Notes under the pieces: model-generated
The model's database searches: none
What the model saw: the letters and a program-made list of their open reading frames with translations, nothing else
Told to the model about the DNA's origin: nothing
Translations under genes and position numbers: made by a program
Part shown: positions 56,491 through 64,000 of the stretch, piece by piece
How the letters are laid out: each line of letters begins with the position of its first letter
Position numbering within the stretch: the first letter of the stretch is position 1
Assembly: GCA_029262065.1 (NCBI GenBank)
Contig: JAJDAC010000048.1
Location: 217,563-281,562, forward strand
Source: Candidatus Krumholzibacteriota bacterium
Lineage (GTDB): Bacteria > Krumholzibacteriota > Krumholzibacteriia > JAJRXK01
Length of the DNA: 64,000 bases
Direction: 5' to 3'

Positions 56491-57732
56491 ATGGCGAATC
56501 GTATCGAGCTCTGGGATCTCGACGCGCTCCATCCTTATGAGAACAATCCCCGCACCCACAGCGAGGAGCAGCTGGAGCAGATCGCCGCGAGCATCCAGGA
56601 GTTCGGCTTCAACAATCCCATCCTCGTGGATGGCGACGCGGGGATCATCGCTGGCCACGGTAGGCTCCTCGCTGCTCGCCGGCTTGGTCTGGAGCAAGTG
56701 CCAGTGGTGGTGCTCGACTATCTGACACCCGCGCAGCGCAGGGCGTACCTGATCGCAGACAACCAGATCGCCGCCAACGCTGGCTGGGATGAACCGCTCC
56801 TGATCGAAGAGCTCCGCTCCCTCGAGGCGGAGGATGCGGACCTCAGCCTATTGGGTTTCTCGGACGAGGACCTGGCGAGCCTTCTCGATCAAATCCCAGA
56901 CCTCGATCCTGCCGTCGATCACGATGTAGTTGTTCCAGATCCGCCCGAGAACCCGGTAACGCGCGCGGGCGACCTGTGGGCAATGGGCAGGCATCGGTTG
57001 CTCTGCGGGGATAGTACAGATCCTGCCGTCGTTGCTAGGATCATGGCCGAGGCGCGTGCGGATATGGTCTTCACCGATCCGCCCTACAACGTATCGTACG
57101 TCGGCAAGACCAAGGACCAGCTGACGATCGAGAACGACGCGCAGGAACGGGAGGCCTTCGCCCTGTTCCTTCGGACGGCTCTCTTCAATCTTCGAGAGGC
57201 TCTCAAGCCGGGCGGAGTCTTCTATGTGTGTGCTCCCGCGGGACCGGACGAAACCGTTTTCCGCCTAGCGATCGAGGATGTCTTCCAACTCCGGCAGTGT
57301 CTCGTGTGGGCCAAGGATGTCTTCGTGTTGGGGCGGCAGGACTACCATTGGCGCCACGAGTCGATCCTCTACGGCTGGAACGATGGCGCGGCTCACTACT
57401 TCGTCGATGATCGAACCCAGGACACCGTTTGGGAAATACCTCGGCCGAGGTCGTCTAGGGAACATCCCACCATGAAGCCTGTAGCGTTGGTGCAGCGAGC
57501 GATTGCCAACAGCAGTCACCGCGGGGGCCTCGTACTCGATCTATTCGGAGGCTCGGGAACAACCCTCATCGCCTCGGAAGTAACTGAGCGGCAAGCCAGG
57601 GTGATCGAACTCGATCCGCGGTACGTGGACGTCTGCGTACAGCGCTGGGAGGAGATGACGGGGTCGTTCGCCACTCTCGGGGATACCGGCCTGACCTTCT
57701 CGGAGCTTCGACAGGAGAGGAGCCACTCATGA
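56491..57732 (+). CDS. ParB-domain/N4- or N6-type DNA methyltransferase
   Basis: 413 residues from ATG 56491 (a TTG at 56467 would add 8). Residues 1-90 are a ParB-like domain (YENNPRTHSEEQLEQIAASIQEFGFNNPILVDGDAGIIAGHGRLLAA), then a methyltransferase with DPPY (VFTDPPYNVSYVGKT) and the SAM motif LDLFGGSGTTLIASE. This is the usual phage orphan-methyltransferase layout, with no partner endonuclease nearby. It probably protects element DNA or marks packaging sites. Stop overlaps the next gene (ATGA). Confidence 0.9.
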   Translation: MANRIELWDLDALHPYENNPRTHSEEQLEQIAASIQEFGFNNPILVDGDAGIIAGHGRLLAARRLGLEQVPVVVLDYLTPAQRRAYLIADNQIAANAGWDEPLLIEELRSLEAEDADLSLLGFSDEDLASLLDQIPDLDPAVDHDVVVPDPPENPVTRAGDLWAMGRHRLLCGDSTDPAVVARIMAEARADMVFTDPPYNVSYVGKTKDQLTIENDAQEREAFALFLRTALFNLREALKPGGVFYVCAPAGPDETVFRLAIEDVFQLRQCLVWAKDVFVLGRQDYHWRHESILYGWNDGAAHYFVDDRTQDTVWEIPRPRSSREHPTMKPVALVQRAIANSSHRGGLVLDLFGGSGTTLIASEVTERQARVIELDPRYVDVCVQRWEEMTGSFATLGDTGLTFSELRQERSHS

Positions 57733-58268
57733 ACGACAAGGCCGGCATGAGCGTTCGGGAGTACGCCCGTCATCGCAAAGAGCAAGGCCTGATCGGGACG
57801 TCCCCGTGGTCGGTGACCAAGGCTTTGAAGGAGGGACGCATAGCCAGGAACGACTTGGGAAAGATCGACCCTCAAGTGGCGGACCGGCATTGGGAGGAGA
57901 ACTCCAGTCCTACGATGCGGCACAAGCCCAATGTCCCGATACCTTCACCGATCCGATCGGCATCATCGGTTCCGGTAGGAGCAAAGCACTCCATTCCGAT
58001 ACCACCACTGGCACACTCCCGAGCCATTCGAGAAGCGTATCAGGCAAAGCTTGCTCGATTGGACTACGAAGAACGCGTGGGCACACTCGTCGCGAAGGAG
58101 AAGGTTCGCAATGCCGCGATGCGTAAAGGCCAGATCGTTCGGGATCGACTGCTGGCCGTACCCGACAGGGTCGCCTCGGAGATCGCCGCTATGACAGATC
58201 CCCGCGAGATCACAGAGCTTCTCGAGAATGAGTTTCGTCATGCGTTGCAGGAGTTGGCGGATGGATGA
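57729..58268 (+). CDS. Small terminase subunit-like protein
   Basis: 179 residues. An N-terminal helix-turn-helix-like region (MSVREYARHRKEQGLIGTSPWSVTKALKEGRI) is followed by a Pro/Ser linker and a helical part YQAKLARLDYEERVGTLVAKEKVRNAAMRKGQIVRDRLLAVPDRVASEIA, as in phage packaging Nu1/small terminase-type proteins. It overlaps both neighbours (ATGA upstream and 8 nt with the large terminase), supporting this role. Confidence 0.75.
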   Translation: MNDKAGMSVREYARHRKEQGLIGTSPWSVTKALKEGRIARNDLGKIDPQVADRHWEENSSPTMRHKPNVPIPSPIRSASSVPVGAKHSIPIPPLAHSRAIREAYQAKLARLDYEERVGTLVAKEKVRNAAMRKGQIVRDRLLAVPDRVASEIAAMTDPREITELLENEFRHALQELADG

Positions 58269-60138
58269 TTCGCTCGCGATTTACGACCTGGGCCTCGCCG
58301 CTGGGCTGCGACCGCCCACGCTCCTGACAGTGTCCGAATGGGCTGACGCCCATCGTGTGCTTCCGCAGCGCGCTAGCGCGGAGCCTGGCCGATGGCGAAC
58401 TTCCAGGACTCCGTACCTGCAGGAAATCATGGATAACCTCTCCAACCGAAGCAGCGCGGAGACGGTGGTCTTGATGAAGGGCTCACAGATCGGTGGGACC
58501 GAGTGCGGCAACAACTGGCTGGGGTACATCGTCCACCATTGTCCGGGCCCAGCGATGATGGTGTTGCCAACGGTAGAGATGGCCAAGCGGTCGTCCAAGC
58601 AGCGAATCGCTCCGATGATCGAGGAATGCCCTGAGCTTCGGGATAGGGTCAAGGATCCCAGATCGAGGGACAGCGGAAACACCATGCTCGCGAAGGAGTT
58701 TCCGGGCGGGATCCTGATCATGACAGGGGCCAACAGCGCGGTCGGTCTGCGGTCGATGCCCGTACGGTACTTGTTCCTGGACGAAATCGACGGGTACACC
58801 CACGACGTGGACGGCGAAGGAGACCCGGTCGAGCTTGCCGTCAAGCGTACTGCGACGTTTGCACGGAGCAGGAAGGTGTTCATTTGCAGCACTCCGACCA
58901 TCCGTGGGGCAAGCCGCATCGAAGTCGCCTACGACCGCAGCGACAAGCGTGTCTACCAAGTCCCTTGCCCCGATTGCGGCTACGAGCAGCAGATGCTGTG
59001 GCGCAACCTGCGATGGCCGGAGGATCGGCCTGCCGAGGTTGCCCTTGTGTGCGAGGAATGTGACGCGAGGATCCCCGAGCACAAGAAGAGCGGGATGCTC
59101 GCAAACGGGCGGTGGGTTGCTACGGGGGAAGGCGATGGTCGAACGATTGGTTATCACTTGAGCGGCCTGTATTCTCCGCTGGGATGGTATCCGTGGAACC
59201 AGGCGGTTGAGGACTTCTTGGCGGCGAAGCAGCAGGGTCGAGAGGCGCTCAAGACCTGGACGAATACGGTGCTAGCCGAGACATGGGAAGAGGAGGGTGA
59301 GTCCGTTCCCGATCATGTGCTTCTTTCCAGAAAGGAAGACTACGCAGCGGAGGTTCCCGATGGCGTGTTGGTTCTTACAGCTGGCGTAGACGTGCAGGAC
59401 GATCGTCTGGAAGTAGAAGTAGTGGGGTGGGGTAAAGGCGAGGAGTCCTGGAGCATCGACTACAGAATCCTTTGGGGCGATCCAGGTCGGGAACATGTCT
59501 GGCAGCAACTCGATGATGTCCTGTTCGCAACGAAGTACGAATGGGAGCGTGGCGGGCAGCAGCACATCATCGCCACCTGCGTTGATACCGGCGGCCACTT
59601 CACCCAACAGGTCTACGCGTACTGCGGAGAACGTCAGCACAGCCAAGTGTACGCCATCAAAGGAATGGCGGGCGCGGCCAGACCAGTTGTCACGGCACCA
59701 ACGCGAAAAGGGTCGGGCTCTCGACATCGTCTGGTCAATTTGTTCACGGTCGGAGTGGACTCGGCCAAAGGCCTCTTGTACTCGCGATTGCGACTCTCCA
59801 CCCCGGGACCGGGCTACTGTCACTTTCCGAACACGGATGCATTTGATGAGGAGTACTTCAAACAGCTCACGGCCGAGAAGGTCATCACGCGTTACCAGAA
59901 GGGGTTTCCGCGGCGAGAGTGGGTGAAAGTTCGACCACGCAATGAGGCTCTTGATTGCAGAGTTTATGCGCTAGCTGCTATGTACATACTGAACCCCGCG
60001 TGGGATGCCCTAGACGAGAGAATGACTGAGATGGCAGCCCTGGCCACTGGCGACGTAACGGCCCCTGAGCCCGAAGTACGGCGTAAGCGAAGCCGCTGGG
60101 TGTTTGGCGGCGCGCCGCAGTCGAGGTGGATGGACTAG
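58261..60138 (+). CDS. Terminase large subunit (GpA family)
   Basis: 625 residues from ATG 58261. The ATPase part has VVLMKGSQIGGTECGNNWLG (Walker A-like), RYLFLDEIDGY (Walker B, catalytic Glu) and FICSTPTIRGAS. A zinc-ribbon (CPDCGYEQQ and CEECDARI) and a nuclease part with VLTAGVDVQDDRLEVEVVGWG and ATCVDTGGHF follow. This is the DNA packaging motor of lambda-like phages (GpA family). No portal, capsid or tail gene follows; the next gene is a chromosomal secreted protein. Confidence 0.92.
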   Translation: MDDSLAIYDLGLAAGLRPPTLLTVSEWADAHRVLPQRASAEPGRWRTSRTPYLQEIMDNLSNRSSAETVVLMKGSQIGGTECGNNWLGYIVHHCPGPAMMVLPTVEMAKRSSKQRIAPMIEECPELRDRVKDPRSRDSGNTMLAKEFPGGILIMTGANSAVGLRSMPVRYLFLDEIDGYTHDVDGEGDPVELAVKRTATFARSRKVFICSTPTIRGASRIEVAYDRSDKRVYQVPCPDCGYEQQMLWRNLRWPEDRPAEVALVCEECDARIPEHKKSGMLANGRWVATGEGDGRTIGYHLSGLYSPLGWYPWNQAVEDFLAAKQQGREALKTWTNTVLAETWEEEGESVPDHVLLSRKEDYAAEVPDGVLVLTAGVDVQDDRLEVEVVGWGKGEESWSIDYRILWGDPGREHVWQQLDDVLFATKYEWERGGQQHIIATCVDTGGHFTQQVYAYCGERQHSQVYAIKGMAGAARPVVTAPTRKGSGSRHRLVNLFTVGVDSAKGLLYSRLRLSTPGPGYCHFPNTDAFDEEYFKQLTAEKVITRYQKGFPRREWVKVRPRNEALDCRVYALAAMYILNPAWDALDERMTEMAALATGDVTAPEPEVRRKRSRWVFGGAPQSRWMD

Positions 60139-60274
60139 GTCAAGGACTCCGAAAGCGTGACACGTTGTCGTGAAAGCTGTCTGTTCTGGTAGAGTTCAGC
60201 GACCATGTGTACTAATCCATGATCTGTGGGACGGTTGTTCCACGTATCAGAGTCTGACGCCGAAGGAGATCCCA

Positions 60275-60889
60275 ATGAGATTGTTTCGTTTCTTGCCCCT
60301 GCTACTGATGTTGCTGATTACTCCCGCCGGCATCGTGCTAGGTGAGGTACCTGCAACAGTGGTCGAGCTAGAGGCCTACAGCAGACTGTTCTTGAACGGA
60401 CAAGTCCGAGCCGATTCTCCTACCAACGTTGTGTTCGTAGAGACTTCACCTGAACAGAGAGCCTACTTGCGCTTTCAGCTGCCGCCGACTCCCGGCGGTA
60501 CGACGCTGTCTAGCGCTTCTCTTTATATCGACGGAGACTGCGGTAACTGTCAGTTGCCACTTGTTTCCGGGATCGCGGACTCGCAATGGGATATACTAAC
60601 TCTCATGGCGCAGTTCGCACCTGCGCCCGATTTTCCCTCGGTCACCGGCACCGGGCTAGAAACGGCAGAGGTCTGGGACGTCACACCAATCGTCCAAACT
60701 ATGATTGGCGAGGGAGCGGTAATCTTGGTTCTCTCCCCGCACGTAAGCGATCCCCCCAGCCCAACGGCGTACTACCGAACCTACTTCGACGACAGGAGGC
60801 TCGAGCCGTGGCTCGTCCTCGAGTATGTCGAAGACGCTGTAAAAAGGGTAACCGCATCGTCCTGGAGTGCCGTAAAGGCACAGTTCTGA
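60275..60889 (+). CDS. Secreted DNRLRE-like protein with tail motif
   Basis: 204 residues from ATG 60275 (AAGGAG 7 nt upstream). A signal peptide ends AGIVLGEV. The mature part (RAYLRFQLPPTPGGTTLSSASLYIDGD, then WDVTPIVQTMIGEGAVILVLSP and YYRTYFDDRRLEPWLVLEY) follows the DNRLRE/CBM96-type beta sandwich. It ends SWSAVKAQF, the C-terminal motif shared with the three paralogs at 12.9-15.1 kb. Likely a surface or extracellular binding protein. Confidence 0.82.
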   Translation: MRLFRFLPLLLMLLITPAGIVLGEVPATVVELEAYSRLFLNGQVRADSPTNVVFVETSPEQRAYLRFQLPPTPGGTTLSSASLYIDGDCGNCQLPLVSGIADSQWDILTLMAQFAPAPDFPSVTGTGLETAEVWDVTPIVQTMIGEGAVILVLSPHVSDPPSPTAYYRTYFDDRRLEPWLVLEYVEDAVKRVTASSWSAVKAQF

Positions 60890-60982
60890 CCGCACCGCTG
60901 GCACTGACAGGCCTTGTAAGGTTTGGATTCGTGCGCTGGATTCAGTGACCCTTCGTAAGCAACGTCCCAAAGGAAGGTGGCT

Positions 60983-61396
60983 ATGCGAAACGCGCTCGTA
61001 TTCTTGTTCTTTTCAATGGGTGTGCTGACGTTATCTTACTCGTGGACCCTATTTCGCGGGGCCCCAGATGTGAGCGCATCAGTCACGGTGGCGCCTCTGG
61101 GTCCTGCCCAGGTTGTAGCGCTTGCAGGCGAAAGCGTGATTCTTGCCAACGGGCAACGATGGGGCTGGGGTGGAGGCATTGGGGATTGGTTCCTCCACGA
61201 AGAGATGCCTGTTCCGATAGACCAGGTTGTTTTTGTGGAAATGGGCCCAGACCTTGACGTCAAGGTCGTGGATTCAGAGGGTAACTACTGGGAGAAGCGC
61301 CCGGAGGGGTGGGCCAATCGTGGCCAGCCTCCGGTCTCACCCATGAGTACGCCGAAGAAATCTCTGAGCGAATTGAAGGCGGGATACGAAGACTAG
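60983..61396 (+). CDS. Short secreted or anchored protein with tail motif
   Basis: 137 residues from ATG 60983 (AAGGAAGG 5-6 nt upstream; a GTG at 60977 is possible). A hydrophobic N-terminus (ALVFLFFSMGVLTLSYSW) acts as signal or anchor. The body has a one-blade-like pattern (VVALAGESVILANGQRWGWGGG, PIDQVVFVEMGPDLDVKVVDSEGNYWEKRPEGW). The C-terminus is KKSLSELKAGYED, matching the S-x-[ST]-x-[ILV]-K-x-x-[aromatic] tail. Not recognised otherwise. Confidence 0.72.
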   Translation: MRNALVFLFFSMGVLTLSYSWTLFRGAPDVSASVTVAPLGPAQVVALAGESVILANGQRWGWGGGIGDWFLHEEMPVPIDQVVFVEMGPDLDVKVVDSEGNYWEKRPEGWANRGQPPVSPMSTPKKSLSELKAGYED

Positions 61397-61445
61397 GAAC
61401 GGGCGTGTGGTGCAAGTCAGGGTGGTTAGCTCACCCGCGCCGGTG

Positions 61446-61616
61446 CTAGGTCTGCGTGGAGTACTTCTGTCTGAACTCCTCGAAGGGCGGAGCGTCTTTT
61501 CGGTGAACCATCCTGTGGCAATTGGCACAGAGCACCGCGAAATCCGTTTCGCCGCTCATCGAAACCGGTTTGCCCTCCATTCTAGCCAACTTTCTCGTGG
61601 CTGTGGCTTCAGACTC
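61446..61616 (-). pseudogene. C-terminal fragment of an HNH endonuclease
   Basis: Reading the minus strand from 61616 to TAG at 61448-61446 gives about 56 residues with no ATG-led domain start but the clear HNH end TDFAVLCANCHRMVHRKD and then FEEFRQKYSTQT. Only the last Cys-x2-Cys-x3-His element is left; the first Cys pair and catalytic His are missing. It lies directly after the cohesin-like gene and appears to be a remnant, separate from the intact HNH gene at 11427. Confidence 0.65.
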
Positions 61617-62159
61617 CTACTGAGCCCAACGTACCTTGAGTTCGGTGACCGACATCGCTGTGGCAGACACGGAACTTGTTAGAATCGACCCGCTGATAGT
61701 CGTGTGCTCTATCGATTGAAACGAGAGGCTGAAGAGCGCACTAGATGTTGGGACGATGACAGAGGTGCTCGGAACGGGAGATGTTTCGAACGAGAGAAGG
61801 AGCGAAGGTTCTGGAACGCCGATGTCTCCGCCTATCGGCGACACGCCTGCGGCAGCTATCAGCAACAATCCGGGCTGCACCAACCGCGACTCGATTAGCC
61901 AGCCGTTTGAGGCTGGGCCTGCCATGACTTCGATGACCGTCGCCACATTCGGATCCCATTGAATCGTCAGGTCGATGGCATTGATTGGGGTTTCCGAGGC
62001 AACAAGAACCGGGATTAATGCTTCGTCCCCAGGAGGTACAGAGTCACTTCCTACCACCAACGAATTGTCGGCGCCAGCGATGCACGCAATCGCTGATACT
62101 AGCAGCAGTAGAAACACGAATGTTCGAAGCACAAACACGCTGCTCGGTCTTGGCATCAC
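61617..62159 (-). CDS. Secreted cohesin-like domain protein
   Basis: 180 residues; signal peptide ends CIAGADN. The single domain starts SLVVGSDSVPPGDEALIPVLVASETPINAIDLTIQWDPNVATVIEV and continues ALFSLSFQSI, the pattern of type I cohesin (bacterial dockerin-binding) folds. The C-terminus reads SVTELKVRWAQ, a looser match to the tail motif. It overlaps the upstream dockerin-containing gene by 4 nt (ATGA), so a cohesin-dockerin pair is made from one mRNA. Confidence 0.78.
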   Translation of the reverse strand: MMPRPSSVFVLRTFVFLLLLVSAIACIAGADNSLVVGSDSVPPGDEALIPVLVASETPINAIDLTIQWDPNVATVIEVMAGPASNGWLIESRLVQPGLLLIAAAGVSPIGGDIGVPEPSLLLSFETSPVPSTSVIVPTSSALFSLSFQSIEHTTISGSILTSSVSATAMSVTELKVRWAQ

Positions 62160-63505
62160 TTGAGAAGAACGACCCTTCCGAGGTCGTGGCTACCCCCATG
62201 CCTGACTCTAATTGCGTATACGCCACTAGGGACCGCTCTTCCCGCTTGGTCGAGTCCATCCCACCGAACGCCTAATTGACCCTCTCCAGCCGAAACGACC
62301 TCCAGTCTTCGGATCAGACGTCCACGAAGATCGAACACGTCTGTCAGGACAGGGCCGGGTCCTGCGACCTCAAACACGAGTCTCGTGCTTGGGTTGAACG
62401 GATTCGGCGTTGCACCTCGGAAGACGACGCTCTCTGACGGAAGCGTTGGAGCGCTCGTTGGATCCTCCATTAGAACCAGAGTTGGGTTGCCAACCACGCC
62501 AGCGACGCTGGCTCCGGCTTCCGAGAACGCGGCGAATGAGATCATGTCGATGGAAGCTGGCCCACTCGTGATCTCGAAGTCGAGGACGAGCTCGCCATCA
62601 ACGCTTTCGGTGCTGGCGAGTCCAATCACGAGCAAGCCGTTGAGCCTGTCGTTCACAACAGTGAGCGATCCTGCAGGCCGATCCCGAAGGCCCAAGAAGG
62701 ATAACTCGGATGGATCGAATGCTAGATGAAGCTCGGCGCCGGCAAGGCCCGCTACGTGGATCAGTACCTCGCTGAGACTGCTTCCGTGCCCCAGAGTTGT
62801 CGTGGCAATGCTCGGCGTGTTCTTAGATGGTGGAAGACCAACGCCGACGCGGAGAACTCGAACCGCGTCGCCCTGAGTGATCGTTCCATCGGAATCGTGG
62901 TCTGCCGCGCAGAACTCTACGGGGCTTGGATCATAGAGATCCACCGAAGCGAGAAGCACAAGGAGGGCGTCCGCCGACGTGATGCCGTCTCCACGGATCG
63001 TGTCGCCCTTGTCGCACCCTACATCAAGCGTGCCGTGCTGCGCGACCACTGGATGGGGTTGGAACGCCAAGTCATATGCGGCAAGGCTAAACAGCAACAT
63101 CTCTACCGTTCCAGTGCCAAGGTGTCTCAGAGAGATTCGTGCAATCTCCAATGGATCTGTGCCCACCAACAGCGGTTCAACACCTATTGCTGCCGCTGTT
63201 ACTCGATAGCACGGAGATGTGTTCGATTGGATGAAGAACTCAGGGGCATCTGCGCCAGGTACGACGCCGTCGATTGCGACGAAAATGCAGGCGTCGTTCT
63301 GATTGAGCTGCATAAGAAAATCGACTGCGGCGACCTCCAGCATCTCTCCAGGAGCCGCGTTGATTGCTCGGACAAGGACAGGGACCTCGGCGGAGCTGTC
63401 AATATCGACGTACGAATCTGGCACTGAGAATTCCAAGGTCGCTGCAAGCGATCCGTGAGGTACAAGTACTAAGAGTGCAAACGCGAGGCGATAGCAGTTG
63501 TTCAT
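62156..63505 (-). CDS. Secreted protein: cohesin-like, dockerin-like and FlgD-type domains
   Basis: 449 residues; signal peptide ends HGSLAAT. Residues ~22-165 are cohesin-like (VDIDSSAEVPVLVRAIN). Residues ~165-230 are dockerin-like: CDKGDTIRGDGITSADALLVLL and CAADHDSDGTITQGDAVRVLRV. A second cohesin-like part (~235-345) and the FlgD-type end (GATPNPFNPSTRLVFEV, VFDLRGRLIRRL, WDGLDQAGRAVPSGVYAIRV, ending VVLLK) follow. First gene of a two-gene unit. Confidence 0.85.
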   Translation of the reverse strand: MNNCYRLAFALLVLVPHGSLAATLEFSVPDSYVDIDSSAEVPVLVRAINAAPGEMLEVAAVDFLMQLNQNDACIFVAIDGVVPGADAPEFFIQSNTSPCYRVTAAAIGVEPLLVGTDPLEIARISLRHLGTGTVEMLLFSLAAYDLAFQPHPVVAQHGTLDVGCDKGDTIRGDGITSADALLVLLASVDLYDPSPVEFCAADHDSDGTITQGDAVRVLRVGVGLPPSKNTPSIATTTLGHGSSLSEVLIHVAGLAGAELHLAFDPSELSFLGLRDRPAGSLTVVNDRLNGLLVIGLASTESVDGELVLDFEITSGPASIDMISFAAFSEAGASVAGVVGNPTLVLMEDPTSAPTLPSESVVFRGATPNPFNPSTRLVFEVAGPGPVLTDVFDLRGRLIRRLEVVSAGEGQLGVRWDGLDQAGRAVPSGVYAIRVRHGGSHDLGRVVLLK

Positions 63506-63949
63506 TCGCAGAAACTCCTAGAATGGGGACGATCAGCGTAGTTTACCACAGACTAATGCTGCCTAAGAAGTGTGAGCGGCAGAGGTACCGAATTCAAAGA
63601 TGTGATTCCTGCTGGTCCGCTGGGTGGGCGGTAAGACTATGGCCGTGCCCGAAGGATCGCTATCCTATCAGCCTGTGGCTAATTCGGAGTCAAGCCTATC
63701 CGAATTCAAGCAGTACTTTGCGGGCGAAGAAAACTAGTGACAGCAACGCAAATCTCTGGGGCGGATCTCGCCAGCGATGCTTCGCGAGAGTATTCGAGCC
63801 GGAGTGTCTGCCCTCGCACTGTCTCCTTGACGGGGAAGCTTACACGCTCACTCAGCCAGCTGTTTCGTGTCAGCATGAGTGAGACAGATTCAAGCTGAGA
63901 ATAGAGGACACTTCCGATGTATCCTTAGAGGAAGCAAGGGAGTGTACCA
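63506..63949. other. Gap with no recognised feature
   Basis: 444 nt upstream of both the leftward cohesin/dockerin gene and the rightward gene at 63950. I see no supportable ORF, stem-loop terminator or clear promoter; divergent promoters are expected here. Confidence 0.5.
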
Positions 63950-64000
63950 ATGTCCAACGACCACGACCCTCAGAGCAAGGTTCGGGAGATCCGTCGCAAG
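63950..64000 (+). CDS. Start of a gene running off the window
   Basis: ATG at 63950 with AAGGGAG 8 nt upstream, followed by 17 codons to the window end beginning MSNDHDPQSKVREIRRK. Too short to identify. The strong ribosome site supports a real start. Confidence 0.55.
   Translation, partial: MSNDHDPQSKVREIRRK

Noticed and set aside
60139..60274. Right attachment site matching the tRNA-Asn 3' end
   Set aside because: No stretch similar to the T-arm/acceptor of the tRNA could be found here, so the tRNA is not shown to be the integration site.
63364..63882. 172-residue plus-strand frame near the right end
   Set aside because: Runs antisense to the dockerin/cohesin gene start and has no ribosome site or domain.

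Overview
The window looks like a high-GC, didermal bacterium. OmpA-like and porin-like outer-membrane proteins, lipoproteins and signal peptides show two membranes. Many secreted proteins end in a FlgD-type Ig-like domain (5225, 8618, 17475, 62156), some with FG-GAP or dockerin-like modules. That protein style is typical of FCB-affiliated uncultured phyla such as Krumholzibacteriota and Eisenbacteria. The placement is an inference from style; no phylogenetic marker gene is present.

Layout. 1-5.2 kb: end of a Mrp/complex-I-like cation/proton antiporter operon, including a subunit with a His/Asp-rich tandem insert. 5.2-17.2 kb: secreted FG-GAP and six-bladed-type proteins, a small outer-membrane barrel, an HNH nuclease, three tandem secreted paralogs, an O6-alkylguanine repair protein, and a proline-type sodium symporter preceded by an unlisted 31-residue membrane peptide. 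17.5-20.9 kb: a 1128-residue secreted propeller/dockerin/FlgD protein.

21.2-30.5 kb is the most striking locus. One tightly packed minus-strand operon encodes an ECF-like sigma factor, a membrane Ser/Thr kinase with a DUF4384-like outer domain, an exported TPR-CHAT (caspase-like) protease, a lipoprotein and a subtilisin-like protease; a STAS protein lies just upstream. This reads as a regulated proteolytic cascade of unknown purpose.

30.6-31.3 kb: a VapBC-like toxin-antitoxin pair with a near-consensus promoter and overlapping operator half-sites. 31.4-44.9 kb: a nearly complete trans-4-hydroxy-L-proline catabolic locus (epimerase, three-subunit D-hydroxyproline dehydrogenase, pyrroline-4-hydroxy-2-carboxylate deaminase, 2,5-dioxovalerate dehydrogenase). 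It is joined by an Nramp-like transporter lacking the metal motifs, an ArsC-like protein and an exported amidohydrolase-TPR protein, and is interrupted by two plus-strand OmpA-type genes.

45.1-60.1 kb: tRNA-Asn followed by an accessory block. It holds a DUF262/HEPN pair with a RES-domain fragment, a serine-recombinase cassette (DUF2924, 53-residue peptide, recombinase, HTH) and a divergent phage-type module (sigma factor, Sak4-like ATPase, SSB-like protein, helicase/primase-type ATPase, ParB-methyltransferase, small and large terminase). No portal, capsid or tail genes follow, so it is a defective prophage or a satellite-like element. 60.3-63.5 kb: chromosomal secreted proteins resume (DNRLRE-like, cohesin-like, dockerin/FlgD). 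Six secreted proteins without a FlgD domain share a short C-terminal motif, S-[FWLV]-[ST]-x-[ILV]-K-x-x-[YFW], a candidate undescribed sorting or retention tail. No CRISPR array or rRNA was seen.
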